A stretch of DNA of 64,000 bases from Lentzea fradiae (GCF_900100955.1 NZ_FNCC01000003.1:248001-312000); one strand, 5' to 3'; positions 35,101 through 43,820 are shown, counted from the stretch's first letter. Notes: generated by a model from the letters alone, not told the origin. Translations and numbers: made by a program.

Positions 35101-35983
35101 CGGCAACTACACGCAGCGCATCAACGGGCCCGGGAAGGTCTTCGACCTCAACGGTGTCCAGAACATCACCATCGAGAACCTGTGGGTCGAGCACATGATG
35201 TGCGTGCTGTGGGGCACGAACGTCGACAACAGCGTCATCAGGGACAGCCGGGTCCGCGACCTGTACGCGGACGCGATCAACCTGACCAACGGCTCCGCGG
35301 GCAACCGGATCTCGAACATCGAAGCCCGCTCGACCGGTGACGACGCGTTCGCGTTGTTCGCCGCCACCGACCTCGGCGGCACCGGCCTGCAGGACAACGT
35401 GCTGGAGAACCTGACGGCGCTGACCCCGTGGCGGGCGGCGGGCATCGCGGTGTACGGCGGCAAGAACAACACGGTCCGCAACGTCTACGTGGCCGACACG
35501 CTCACCTACTCCGCCGTGACGATCAGCTCGCTCGACTTCGGCTACCCGATGGAGGGCTTCGGGCCGGAGCCCACGACGTTCACCGGGCTCACCCTGGTCC
35601 GCTCCGGCGGTCACTTCTGGGGCGCGCAGACGTTCGGCGCGATCTGGATGTTCTCCGCTTCCAAGAAGTACACGGCGATCCGGGTGAACGACGTCGAGAT
35701 CATCGACCCCACCTACAGCGGGATCATGTTCCAGACGAAGTACAACGGCGGTCCCGAGAACGTCTTCCAGGACACCGTGCTGTCCAACGTGAGCATCTCG
35801 GGTGCGCGCAAGTCCGGCGACGCGTTCGACGCCAAGTCCGGCTTCGGGTTGTGGGCCAACGAGATGCCGGAACCCGGCCAGGGTCCCGCCGCCGGCGAGG
35901 TCACCTTCACCGGCCTGAGGTTCTCGGACAACTTCCAGGACATCAGGAACACCACGACCACCTTCAAGATCAACATCAACTGA
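32177..35983 (+). CDS. Secreted multidomain GH87-type alpha-1,3-glucanase/mycodextranase (first)
   Basis: 1,268 aa, with signal peptide to about PAARA. In order: an N-terminal discoidin-like fragment, a complete F5/8-type discoidin domain (about 120-255; NAGDGDQATYWES), fibronectin III (about 260-345), a second discoidin domain (about 350-485), two CARDB-type domains, a CBM6-like domain (about 715-880; IEAEDGTVSGG, EASGRRAV), and a right-handed beta-helix catalytic domain. The GH87 aspartates appear as D1032 (LYADAINLTNG) and D1055-D1056 (RSTGDDAFALF). The family cuts alpha-1,3-glucan or nigeran of fungal walls. The second GH87 gene follows 26 bp later. Activity is inferred from the motif. 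Confidence 0.8.
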   Translation: MSPTTRVRSLLAPLTVLVTVAACLTVSPAARAAPVSLDLTEQTRIDQVTLTAPRSTTETFAVQTSLDGRGWSTLVAEGPHRFEDGKVTFRVDPTLVRHVRATTTTAKLEVREAAASVALRATYSASSTNQDYGPGNAGDGDQATYWESANNAFPQWIQADLGAAVRADRVVLKLPAANWGARTQTLAVQGSTDGQNFSDLVPAKGYEFNPASANTVGIDFTAATTRYVRLRITGNTGWPAGQISEFEVHGPTSGDAQAPSAPTGLTLTQPQSGQIRLTWNASTDNVGVTGYDVYANGVLRTTVTGTTYTDTQPDGLRVTYHVVAKDAAGNQSPASGSVTREGATGTNLAQGKPVTANNHVHDFVAANANDGDLGTYWESNGLPGTLTVQLGANADVSSVAVKLNPAAAWGARTQNVEVLGREQNATGFTRLTPGRDYRFDPASGNGVTIDAAGRVADVQLRFTSNTGAPGAQVAEIQVFGTPAPNPDLTVTGTSFTPANPVETDQITLNATVRNAGTAASGATDVTFFLGTTSVGTVQVGALAAGAQANVSTTIPPRPEGSYEYTAKVDETKKVAEQDETNNARRHPDRLVVSPVPSSDLVPVPSWSPSNPANGQTTTFSVALRNQGGIASAAGAHGVTVTILNANGQTVRTLTGSHNGTINAGATTAAVNLGTWQAADGRYTVRTTVANDANEIPAKRGNNISEQSLFIGRGASVPWQHIEAEDGTVSGGAQVIGPNRTIGDLAGEASGRRAVTLNATGQSVEFTTGAPANTLVTRFSIPDSPGGGGINATLNVYVNGQFHKALDLTSRYIWLYGNEAEPGNSPGAGGPRHIYDEANVMLNSTFPAGTKIKLQKDAANTTNYAIDFVNFEQVTAAANPDPAKYAVPAGFSHQDVQNALDRVRMDTTGNLVGVYLPAGTYQTAQKFTVYGKAVKVVGAGPWFTRFQAPLTQENTDLGFTVQSSASGSAFSGFAVFGNYTQRINGPGKVFDLNGVQNITIENLWVEHMMCVLWGTNVDNSVIRDSRVRDLYADAINLTNGSAGNRISNIEARSTGDDAFALFAATDLGGTGLQDNVLENLTALTPWRAAGIAVYGGKNNTVRNVYVADTLTYSAVTISSLDFGYPMEGFGPEPTTFTGLTLVRSGGHFWGAQTFGAIWMFSASKKYTAIRVNDVEIIDPTYSGIMFQTKYNGGPENVFQDTVLSNVSISGARKSGDAFDAKSGFGLWANEMPEPGQGPAAGEVTFTGLRFSDNFQDIRNTTTTFKININ

Positions 35984-36009
35984 TATCCCTGCCGCGAAGG
36001 AAGAAACAC

Positions 36010-39000
36010 ATGAAAAGCACGCTGGTGAGGCGTGCGGTGAGCGCTGCTGTCGTGAGCGCTCTCGCACTGTTCGGACTGACACCCACGGCAGGAGCAGCAG
36101 TTGTCCGGCTGTCCGCGACCCTGACCGCGTCCAGCACCAACGGCCCGTACGGCGCCGGCAACGCCGGCGACGGCAACCAGGGCAGCTACTGGGAGAGCAC
36201 GAACGGCGTGTTCCCCCAGTGGCTCCAGGCCGACCTGGGCTCCGCGCGGAGCGTCAGCAAGGTCGTGCTGCGTCTGCCCGCGAACTGGGAACAGCGCACG
36301 CAAACGCTTGCCGTGCAAGGAAGCTCGAACGGGTCGCAGTTCAGCGACCTCTCCGGCTCCGCCGCGCGGGTGTTCTCCCCCGGCTCGAACAACACCGTGA
36401 CGCTGGACTTCGCGGCCACCACCGCCCGGTACGTGCGCGTCACGGTCACCGCGAACACCGGCTGGGCGGCCGCTCAGCTCAGCGAGTTCGAGGTGCACGG
36501 CGACTCCGGCGGCCCGGTCGACCCGCCGCCACCCGGTGACAACCTCGCGGCGGGCAAGCCCGTCGAGGAGTCCGGGCACGTGCACGACTTCGCCGCCGCC
36601 AACGCCGTGGACGGCAACCTTGGCACGTACTGGGAGTCCAACGGCCTTCCCGGTCACCTGACCGCGAAGCTCGGCTCGAACACGGACGTCACCTCGGTCG
36701 TCGTGAAGCTCAACCCCGACTCGGCGTGGGGCGCGCGCACGCAGAACTTCGAGGTGTTGGGCCGGCAAGCGGGCGCGACCGCGTTCGCGACGCTGAAGGC
36801 ACGGGCGGACCACCGGTTCGACCCCGCCACCGGCAACACCGTGACCATCCCGGTCACCGGCAGGGCGTCGGACGTGCGGCTGCACTTCTACTCGAACACG
36901 GGCGCACCCGGCGGCCAGGTCGCCGAGTTCCAGGTGTTCGGCACGTCCGCCCCGGCTCCCGACCTGACCGTCACGAACCTGACGTGGACGCCGCAGAACC
37001 CGAGCGAGGCCGACGCGATCAGGCTCACCGCCACCGTGCGCAACGGCGGCACCGTCGCGTCCGGCGCGACGACGCTGAACGTCACGCTCGGCGGCACCGT
37101 CGCGGGCACCGCCCAGGTCAGCGGTCTCGCCGCCGGGGCCACCACGACCGTCACCGTCGACGCGGGCCGCAAGGGCGCCGGTTCCTACCCGGCCTCGGCC
37201 ACCGTGGACCCGGCCAATACCGTCGCGGAGACCAACGAGGGCAACAACACCTTCATCTCCGGCTCGCCCCTGGTCGTCGGCCAGGCGCCGGGTCCGGACC
37301 TCCAGGTCCTCGGCATCACGCCGAACCCGTCGTCCCCGGCGGCCGGTGCGCAGGTCACGTTCGCGGTGCAGGTCAACAACCGCGGCACGTCAGCCGCAGG
37401 AGCGTCGGTGACCCGCGTTTCCGTCGGCGGCACCACGTTGAACGCCAACACTTCCGCGATCAACGCCGGTCAGACCGTCACGGTCAACGTCGGCACCTGG
37501 ACCGCCACGAACGGTGGCGCCACGGCCACCGCGACCGCGGACGCGACGAACCAGGTCGCGGAGACCAACGAGAACAACAACACGGCCACCCAGTCCATCG
37601 TGGTCGGCCGCGGCGCGTCCGTGCCGTTCACGACCTACGAGGCGGAAGCGGGCCGCTACCAGGGCACGCTGGTGCAGGCCGACGCCGAGCGCACGTTCGG
37701 GCACACGAACTTCGGCTCCGAGTCCTCGGGCCGCAAGTCGGTGCGGCTCGACTCGCAGGGCCAGTTCGTGGAGATCACCTCGACGGTCAGCACCAACTCG
37801 ATCGTCGTGCGCAACTCCATCCCGGACGCCCCCGGCGGCGGTGGCCAGGACGCGACGATCAGCCTGTACGCCAACGACCAGTTCGTGCAGAAGCTGACGC
37901 TGTCGTCGAGGCACAGCTGGCTCTACGGCGTCTGCGACCCGCCGGAGTGCCTCACGAACCGTCCCGGCGGTGACGCCCGCAGGCTGTTCGACGAGACCTC
38001 GCAGCTGCTCGCGAACACCTACCCGGCGGGCACGAAGTTCAAGCTCCAGCGCGACTCCGGTGACAACGCCCAGTTCTACGTCATCGACCTGGTCGACCTG
38101 GAGCAGGTCGCCCCGCCCGCGCAGAAGCCCGCCGAGTGCGTCTCCATCACCCAGTACGGGGCCACGCCGAACGACCAGACCGACGACGCGGACGCCATCC
38201 AGCGCGCCGTCACCGCCGACCAGAACGGCGAGATCCCCTGCGTCTGGATCCCGGAGGGCAGGTTCCGCCAGGAGAAGAAGATCCTCACCCGGCAGAACTC
38301 CGGCGGCCACAACCAGGTCGGCATCCGCAACGTCGACATCCGCGGCGCCGGCATGTGGCACTCGCAGCTGTTCTCGCTGATCGAGCCGCAGGACGCGGGC
38401 ACGATCAACCACCCGCACGAGGGCAACTTCGGGTTCGACATCGACGACAACACGAAGATCTCCGACATCGCGATCTTCGGCTCCGGCCGGATCCGCGGCG
38501 GTGACGGCGACGCCGAGGGCGGCGTCGGCCTGAACGGCCGGTTCGGCAAGAACACGAAGATCACCAACGTGTGGATCGAGCACGCCAACGTCGGCGTCTG
38601 GGTCGGCCGCGACTACACCAACCTGCCGGAGCTGTGGAACCCCGGCGACGGGTTGCTGTTCAGCGGCATGCGCATCCGCAACACCTACGCCGACGGCATC
38701 AACTTCACCAACGGCACGCGTAACTCCACGGTGTTCAACTCGTCGTTCCGCACCACGGGCGACGACGCGCTGGCGGTGTGGGCGTCGAAGTACGTGCGCG
38801 ACCCGGTCGCGGACGCGGGCAACGGCAACGCGTTCCTCAACAACACGATCGCACTCCCCTGGCGCGCCAACGGGATCGCGATCTACGGCGGGTCGAACAA
38901 CCGCGCGGAGAACAACATCATCTCCGACACGGCGAACTACCCGGGCATCATGCTGGCGACCGACCACGACCCGCTGCCGTTCGGCGGGACGACGTTGCTC

Positions 39001-39342
39001 GCCAACAACGCCCTCTACCGCACGGGCGGCGCGTTCTGGAACGAGGACCAGGAGTTCGGCGCCATCACGCTGTTCTCCGACAACCTGCCGATCCCCGGAG
39101 TCGTCATCCGCGACACCGAGATCCACGACTCGACGTACGACGGGATCCAGTTCAAGGGAGGCGGCCAGGGCATGCCGAACGTGCAGATCACCAACGTCCG
39201 GATCGACAAGTCCAACAACGGCTCCGGCATCCTCGCGATGGCGGCGGCCAAGGGCTCGGCGCGGCTGACGAACGTGACGATCACGAACTCGCGGGACGGT
39301 GACGTCCTCGTCGAGCCGGGATCGGGCTTCGTCATCAACTGA
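36010..39342 (+). CDS. Secreted multidomain GH87-type alpha-1,3-glucanase/mycodextranase (second)
   Basis: 1,110 aa from ATG 36010, which follows GAAGGAAGAAACAC. Signal peptide to about TAGA. The architecture is discoidin (about 32-165), a Pro-rich linker, discoidin (about 178-315), two CARDB domains (about 320-535), CBM6-like (about 540-695; YEAEAGRYQG, ESSGRKSV) and a beta-helix. The beta-helix begins as CVSITQYGATPNDQTDDADA, a classical pectin-lyase-fold entry, and carries D895 (TYADGINFTNG) and D918-D919 (RTTGDDALAVW). It lacks the fibronectin domain of its neighbour. The two genes form one operon of paralogues, probably acting on the same fungal polymer with different fine specificity. 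Confidence 0.85.
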   Translation: MKSTLVRRAVSAAVVSALALFGLTPTAGAAVVRLSATLTASSTNGPYGAGNAGDGNQGSYWESTNGVFPQWLQADLGSARSVSKVVLRLPANWEQRTQTLAVQGSSNGSQFSDLSGSAARVFSPGSNNTVTLDFAATTARYVRVTVTANTGWAAAQLSEFEVHGDSGGPVDPPPPGDNLAAGKPVEESGHVHDFAAANAVDGNLGTYWESNGLPGHLTAKLGSNTDVTSVVVKLNPDSAWGARTQNFEVLGRQAGATAFATLKARADHRFDPATGNTVTIPVTGRASDVRLHFYSNTGAPGGQVAEFQVFGTSAPAPDLTVTNLTWTPQNPSEADAIRLTATVRNGGTVASGATTLNVTLGGTVAGTAQVSGLAAGATTTVTVDAGRKGAGSYPASATVDPANTVAETNEGNNTFISGSPLVVGQAPGPDLQVLGITPNPSSPAAGAQVTFAVQVNNRGTSAAGASVTRVSVGGTTLNANTSAINAGQTVTVNVGTWTATNGGATATATADATNQVAETNENNNTATQSIVVGRGASVPFTTYEAEAGRYQGTLVQADAERTFGHTNFGSESSGRKSVRLDSQGQFVEITSTVSTNSIVVRNSIPDAPGGGGQDATISLYANDQFVQKLTLSSRHSWLYGVCDPPECLTNRPGGDARRLFDETSQLLANTYPAGTKFKLQRDSGDNAQFYVIDLVDLEQVAPPAQKPAECVSITQYGATPNDQTDDADAIQRAVTADQNGEIPCVWIPEGRFRQEKKILTRQNSGGHNQVGIRNVDIRGAGMWHSQLFSLIEPQDAGTINHPHEGNFGFDIDDNTKISDIAIFGSGRIRGGDGDAEGGVGLNGRFGKNTKITNVWIEHANVGVWVGRDYTNLPELWNPGDGLLFSGMRIRNTYADGINFTNGTRNSTVFNSSFRTTGDDALAVWASKYVRDPVADAGNGNAFLNNTIALPWRANGIAIYGGSNNRAENNIISDTANYPGIMLATDHDPLPFGGTTLLANNALYRTGGAFWNEDQEFGAITLFSDNLPIPGVVIRDTEIHDSTYDGIQFKGGGQGMPNVQITNVRIDKSNNGSGILAMAAAKGSARLTNVTITNSRDGDVLVEPGSGFVIN

Positions 39343-39350
39343 CGCCGCTC

Positions 39351-39388
39351 GGCAGCGCCGCCCCGGGCCTTCCCGGGGCGGCGCTGCC
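39351..39388 (+). terminator. Strong terminator after the GH87 operon
   Basis: A perfect 17-bp stem: GGCAGCGCCGCCCCGGG (39351-39367) and CCCGGGGCGGCGCTGCC (39372-39388) with a CCTT loop, beginning 8 bp after the stop codon. Confidence 0.9.
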
Positions 39389-39466
39389 ACGCCAGGGGAG
39401 CGGACGCCTGGAAGATCACCTTTGAGGCCGGCTCCGAACGGGTACCCCCTGGCCGGAGGTGGTGTC

Positions 39467-40318
39467 ATGTCTTCGGTCGTTGTCGGGTTCGACGGGTCGG
39501 ACCTCGCCAGGAGAGCCGTGCTGTGGGGCGCCGAGGAGGCGACGCGGCGCGGTGTGGAGCTGGTGGTCGTGCAGGCTGTGCTCCGGCCGTTGCCCGAACC
39601 CGTGTTCATGCCGATGTCCACTCCGGTGCCGGAGTTCATCACCGAGGAGACGATGTCGCACGCGGCGGAGGAACAGCTCGCCGCGCTCGCCACCGAGCTG
39701 CGGCAGAGCTTCCCCGGCCTCGCCGTCACCACGCACGCCCGCCTCGGCCGTCCCGCCGAGGTCCTCGCCGAGGAGCAGGGTGACCTGCTGGTGCTCGGGT
39801 CGTCGGGACGCACCGGCATCGCCGAGATGTTCCTCGGCTCCACGGCGGTCGAGCTGGTGTCCGCCGCGGGACGCCCGGTCGTCGTGACCCGGTCCGGCCC
39901 GCTGGAGGGCCGGGTGGTCGTCGGCGTGGACGGGTCCGAGACCTCCGCCGACGCCATCGCGTTCGCCTTCGACTTCGCCGGACGGCACGGGCGCGAGCTG
40001 CTCGCGATCCACGCGTTCGACGACTCCGGCTGGGCCGAGCTGCCCGAGCCCGACGTGGACCACGTCCGCGCGGACCTCGCCAAGCTCCTGGACGAGCAGC
40101 TGGCACCGCACGCCGCCCGGCACCCGTCGGTGCACGTGGCCCAGGAGGTCGCGTTCGACGCTCCCGCCCGCGCGTTGCTCCGTGCGGCCGACGGCGCTGC
40201 GCTGATCGCGGTGGGAAGCCACGGCCGCGGGGTCGTGAGGCGTGCGATCCTGGGCTCGGTGAGTCACGCTGTGCTGCACCACGCGCCGTGCCCGGTCGCG
40301 GTGGTCCACCGGAGGTGA
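39467..40318 (+). CDS. Tandem-domain universal stress protein
   Basis: 283 aa, two UspA domains. The first starts VVVGFDGSDLARRA and has the ATP-binding VLGSSGRTGIAEMFLGS; the second starts VVVGVDGSETSADA and has VGSHGRGVVRRAILGSVSHAV followed by CPVAVV. Both keep the G-2x-G-9x-G(S/T) signature, so both should bind ATP. Such proteins are induced in dormancy, hypoxia or stress in actinobacteria. The ATG 39467 has GGAGG upstream. The lipoprotein gene follows after 6 bp, so the two are co-transcribed. Confidence 0.92.
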   Translation: MSSVVVGFDGSDLARRAVLWGAEEATRRGVELVVVQAVLRPLPEPVFMPMSTPVPEFITEETMSHAAEEQLAALATELRQSFPGLAVTTHARLGRPAEVLAEEQGDLLVLGSSGRTGIAEMFLGSTAVELVSAAGRPVVVTRSGPLEGRVVVGVDGSETSADAIAFAFDFAGRHGRELLAIHAFDDSGWAELPEPDVDHVRADLAKLLDEQLAPHAARHPSVHVAQEVAFDAPARALLRAADGAALIAVGSHGRGVVRRAILGSVSHAVLHHAPCPVAVVHRR

Positions 40319-40324
40319 CGTGAG

Positions 40325-40732
40325 ATGCGCGGGTCGGCGGTTCTGCTGCTCTGCCTGGTCCTGGCGGCGTGCGGTGGTCAGACACCGCCCGAGGACTCCG
40401 TGACGAGCACCCAGCAGATCGCCACCGCGCCCCCGGCGGTCACCTCGACGGCGTCCGTCGTGCCGTCCTCGGTGCCGACCGCCGCGGTCCCGACCCCGTC
40501 CAGGGCGGGCGATCCGGGCGCCACGACGGTGCGGGGCACGGTGGCGGCGGGGGTCGAGGCGGGGTGCACGCTGCTGTCCACCGGCACGGAGCAGTACCTG
40601 CTGCTCGGCGCCGACCCCGCTGTCGCGGTGGCCGGCGCCGTGGTGGAGGTGAGCGGGCGGGCCGATCCCGGTGCGATGACGACGTGTCAGCAGGGCACGC
40701 CGTTCCACGTCACGAGGACCGAACGGGGTTAG
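40325..40732 (+). CDS. Small secreted lipoprotein
   Basis: 135 aa. The lipobox LVLAAC gives a mature N-terminal cysteine at residue 16. A long Ser/Thr/Pro/Val linker (about 25-65) leads to a compact beta-rich domain (TTVRGTVAAGVEAGCTLLST, then QYLLLGAD, then VVEVSGRADPG) with two cysteines, resembling a small OB-like fold. The function is unknown. It lies 6 bp after the universal stress protein gene. Confidence 0.75.
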   Translation: MRGSAVLLLCLVLAACGGQTPPEDSVTSTQQIATAPPAVTSTASVVPSSVPTAAVPTPSRAGDPGATTVRGTVAAGVEAGCTLLSTGTEQYLLLGADPAVAVAGAVVEVSGRADPGAMTTCQQGTPFHVTRTERG

Positions 40733-40750
40733 GCGAGCGTTCAGACGTCA

Positions 40751-42772
40751 CTAGTTCCTGATCCACGGGAACTTCGCTGGCGTCGCCGAGCGCAGCGCTA
40801 TCAAAAGTTCTCGATAGACGGGGTGTTCAACTAACTTCGGGTTAAGGACGAAGGTTACACGAACGCGACTCACCAATTGCAGGTACGAACGTAACATCGG
40901 TTGAACCTCTGGCTGCGCGAGGTCGATCACCGCGCGCATAATGCGCTCCAGACGCAGCATCATCCCGGCGAATTCCTGAGTCGCTCCCACATCGCCGACT
41001 ACAAGTTCTGACCTCAATCGTTGATGCTCACCAAGTACCTGACTGCTTGCGAGCGCCACGATCGCGTTGACGATCACTTCACTTTCCGTATCACATGCTC
41101 GAAGCGCGGTCACGATCAACGGCAGCCATGAGATACCGGTATCGATCACCTTCCCGCCGTCCGACCCAACTTCCAGACACTCCAGTGTTGCACTCACAGC
41201 TTCGCCCGGGACAACGAGATCCGGCATCGCGACATCGTCCTGCCTCACGATCCATCTTTCGACAGCGTCGAGGTGAATTGATGTCGCCACCAGCGCCGAA
41301 AGCAGTCTGCCCAACGTCTCGATCGATATGGTCGGCACTCTGAACATAACCACTGCGCCAGCTCGTTGGTAGTCGGTGACCATGATGCCGCACCTACCCA
41401 ACGTCTGCATTGCAAGCTGCGTGCTGGAGACCTCGTTGGAGGTGTCAATCAGTTGATTCGGATGCCCCGCCTCCCACATCGCGACTGCCACACCGGTCTC
41501 GAACGCCTGACAAATCTCACGCGCCCCCACTGCGATATCCACTACGAGTTCGGGATCTTCAACCTCGGCGCCGAAGTGCACTTTCTCCATCACAGAGTCC
41601 CACCACACATGCTCGTGCGCCACGGCGTTTCGCCATTTCGGCTTCATAAATGGATTTAACATTGCACACACCGGCTCGTGCGACATCGAGCCGAACTGTT
41701 GACTGAGCTTCGTGAGCATGCTGCCGTCGGCAGGCTTGCCAAGCAGACGCACCGCCACGCGACCAACTTTGCACAGATAGCCTTCGGCCACCACGTGATA
41801 CAGGCGTCCGGCAGCCAGCGCCGCGTCTTGCGCCGTTGCAGCTCCGTTGAACTCGTTGAACGCCTTCAGAAAGCGACGATGCGACGACTCCAACTCAGGA
41901 TTGCGTCGAGCTGTGGAAGCAATGGCGTCCAAGCATTTGTCATGATCGTTGTTCAATGCACGTCGAACCAGGTCACGGGCCGCAACAGCGGCCCGTTGGG
42001 CGAGAAACGGCCTCGGGCTGCACAGAAGCTGCGTGAGGTGCATGCGAAGCTTGTCCGTGAGCTCACCTGAGGACTCGAGCAGGTGAGGCAACTGGGCACG
42101 CAGCCGGGAGTCGAGCTCGTCACCTCGCACAGCCCATTCGGAGAACAGAGCTGACGTCCATGACAGTCCGCGGCTCGTGTCGAACAGCCCCGCCGGCAGA
42201 TTGAGCACTCGCTCAAACACCGACATAGCCGCCGGGGCCGGTCTCTCAGAGAGCAACCAGATCCACAGTTCCATGCGCCTGAAGGAATCCCGGGCAACTG
42301 ACCAACTCTCAGGCTCGATCTCGTTGGCCAAGGACCGAACCAAGGCCGCTACGCCTCGATCCAGTAGCGTCGCGATGGTGCGCACGGCTCTCACAGCCGA
42401 CGCTTCCGAATCAGGTGGGACGAACCAGGCGACCTCAGCAACTGCGCTCCTGACAGCATCATCAGCAGCTTGGAGGCTGGCCAAGAGCCGCTTCAACCGC
42501 GACCCGATCGCACGCTTACCGCACGTCCGCACGTCGACGACGCGAGCAACGGCCTCCGTCAGTTGTCGGATGTGACCAGCGAGGTCCGCATCCTCGAGCA
42601 CCGCATCCCATTGCCTGCTCGTCACCAGAATGGTCGCCGTCGTGCCGACGTTTCGCGGTCGCCACTCGGTTCCAACGATCCCACGTACCGCTCGACTGAA
42701 CGCCAAGCACACGTCGTCGCACACATCGTCAAGCCGCAGCGGCAGAGGCGTGAACGTCACAACCCCAATCAT
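40751..42772 (-). CDS. Unknown 673-aa protein with a HEPN-type R-x4-H motif (low-GC island)
   Basis: The frame is fully open but clearly unlike its neighbours: one 60-base line counted inside it (41221-41280) is 34/60 G+C against 44/60 in the adjacent esterase (43261-43320). It uses at least two TTA leucine codons (41657-41659 and 40832-40834), rare in these genomes. The sequence is mostly helical, with no signal peptide, membrane segment or ATPase motif. Residues 381-386 read RNAVAH within KPKWRNAVAHEHVWW, the R-x4-H active-site pattern of HEPN RNases, preceded by a helical Tyr-rich segment (RLYHVVAEGYL). I infer an acquired HEPN-like protein, possibly a stand-alone anti-phage or toxin-type RNase; homology is not proven. 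Confidence 0.6.
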   Translation of the reverse strand: MIGVVTFTPLPLRLDDVCDDVCLAFSRAVRGIVGTEWRPRNVGTTATILVTSRQWDAVLEDADLAGHIRQLTEAVARVVDVRTCGKRAIGSRLKRLLASLQAADDAVRSAVAEVAWFVPPDSEASAVRAVRTIATLLDRGVAALVRSLANEIEPESWSVARDSFRRMELWIWLLSERPAPAAMSVFERVLNLPAGLFDTSRGLSWTSALFSEWAVRGDELDSRLRAQLPHLLESSGELTDKLRMHLTQLLCSPRPFLAQRAAVAARDLVRRALNNDHDKCLDAIASTARRNPELESSHRRFLKAFNEFNGAATAQDAALAAGRLYHVVAEGYLCKVGRVAVRLLGKPADGSMLTKLSQQFGSMSHEPVCAMLNPFMKPKWRNAVAHEHVWWDSVMEKVHFGAEVEDPELVVDIAVGAREICQAFETGVAVAMWEAGHPNQLIDTSNEVSSTQLAMQTLGRCGIMVTDYQRAGAVVMFRVPTISIETLGRLLSALVATSIHLDAVERWIVRQDDVAMPDLVVPGEAVSATLECLEVGSDGGKVIDTGISWLPLIVTALRACDTESEVIVNAIVALASSQVLGEHQRLRSELVVGDVGATQEFAGMMLRLERIMRAVIDLAQPEVQPMLRSYLQLVSRVRVTFVLNPKLVEHPVYRELLIALRSATPAKFPWIRN

Positions 42773-42780
42773 GGCGCAGG

Positions 42781-42815
42781 AGGGGTTGTTCGGATCACGA
42801 ATCCGAACAACCCCT
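42781..42815 (-). terminator. Perfect 15-bp inverted repeat between esterase and HEPN-type gene
   Basis: AGGGGTTGTTCGGAT (42781-42795) and ATCCGAACAACCCCT (42801-42815) are perfect arms around CACGA. It begins 15 bp past the esterase stop and ends 8 bp before the ATG of the HEPN-type gene, both on the minus strand. It can work as the esterase terminator, but its position against the start codon also suits an operator or a leader hairpin that controls the low-GC gene. Confidence 0.65.
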
Positions 42816-42830
42816 GAAAATTTGCATAGA

Positions 42831-43766
42831 TCAACGATGCAGCGCCTTGCGCAGGAAGCCGATCGCCTGGGTGATCGCGGCCTCGGCGGCGTGCGTGCCG
42901 CGCAGCGCGTTCAGCATCACGAAGTCGTGGATCGCACCCGCGTACCGGACGGCGGTGACGGGCACACCGGCCTCGCGCAGCTTGTCGGCGTACGCCTCGC
43001 CCTCGTCGCGCAGCACGTCGGCCTCGGCGGTGATCACGAGCGCCTGCGGCAGGCCCGTCAGCTGCTCGGTGGTCGCCCGCAGCGGCGACGCGGTGATCTC
43101 GGCGCGCTCCAGCGGGTTGGTCGTGTACTGGTCCCAGAACCACTGCATGCCGTCGCGGCGCAGGAAGTAGCCCTCGGCGAACTGCAGGTACGAGTCGGTG
43201 TCGAAGGCGGCGTCGGTCACCGGGTAGAAGAGCACCTGGGCCTTGAGCGGGACGTCGCCGCGTTCCTTGGCCTGCAACGTCAGCGCCGCGGCCATGTTGC
43301 CGCCCACCGAGTCGCCCGCCACCGCGAGCCGCGTGGCGTCGAGGCCGTGCTCCGCGCCGGACGCGAGGATCCACCGGGCCGTCGCGTAGTTCTGGTTGAT
43401 GGCGACCGGGTAGCGGGCCTCGGGCGAGAGCGAGTACTCGGGGAAGACGACGGCCGCACCCGCGCCCACGGCGAGCTCGCGGACCAGGCGATCGTGCGTG
43501 TGGCCGTTGCCGAAGACCCAGCCGGCACCGTGGATGTAGAGGATGACGGGGAGCGTCCCCTCCGCGCCGGCCGGCTTGACGACGCGGACCTTGAAGCCGT
43601 CGAGCTCCACCCACCGCTCGTCGATCGCGGGCTTGTCGATCTCGCCCGACTGGACCTCGTCGACGGCCTTGCGGCCCTCCTCCGGGGCGAGGTCGAACAG
43701 GAACGGCGGCTTCGCGGTCGCGGCGGCGAACTCGGCGGCGGCGGGTTCGAGGACGGGGCGCTTCAT
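42831..43766 (-). CDS. HSL-family acetyl esterase/alpha-beta hydrolase
   Basis: 311 aa, cytoplasmic. The oxyanion motif is YIHGAGWVFGNG, the HGGG motif of the hormone-sensitive-lipase family with an Ala. The nucleophile elbow is VAGDSVGGNMAA. The acid lies in ITAEADVLRDEGEAY and the histidine in AIHDFVMLN. It hydrolyses short-chain esters; the substrate is not known. The TetR gene 64 bp upstream on the same strand probably regulates it. Confidence 0.9.
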   Translation of the reverse strand: MKRPVLEPAAAEFAAATAKPPFLFDLAPEEGRKAVDEVQSGEIDKPAIDERWVELDGFKVRVVKPAGAEGTLPVILYIHGAGWVFGNGHTHDRLVRELAVGAGAAVVFPEYSLSPEARYPVAINQNYATARWILASGAEHGLDATRLAVAGDSVGGNMAAALTLQAKERGDVPLKAQVLFYPVTDAAFDTDSYLQFAEGYFLRRDGMQWFWDQYTTNPLERAEITASPLRATTEQLTGLPQALVITAEADVLRDEGEAYADKLREAGVPVTAVRYAGAIHDFVMLNALRGTHAAEAAITQAIGFLRKALHR

Positions 43767-43805
43767 GACTTCTCCTTCGGTTCGTCGGATGCCATAAAGC
43801 TATCG

Positions 43806-43820
43806 CGCGATTAAATCGTG
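43806..43820. promoter_or_regulatory. Possible TetR operator before the esterase
   Basis: CGCGATT-A-AATCGTG is a 7-bp inverted repeat with one mismatch in the 64-bp gap between the TetR and esterase genes, about 40 bp before the esterase start. Confidence 0.4.
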
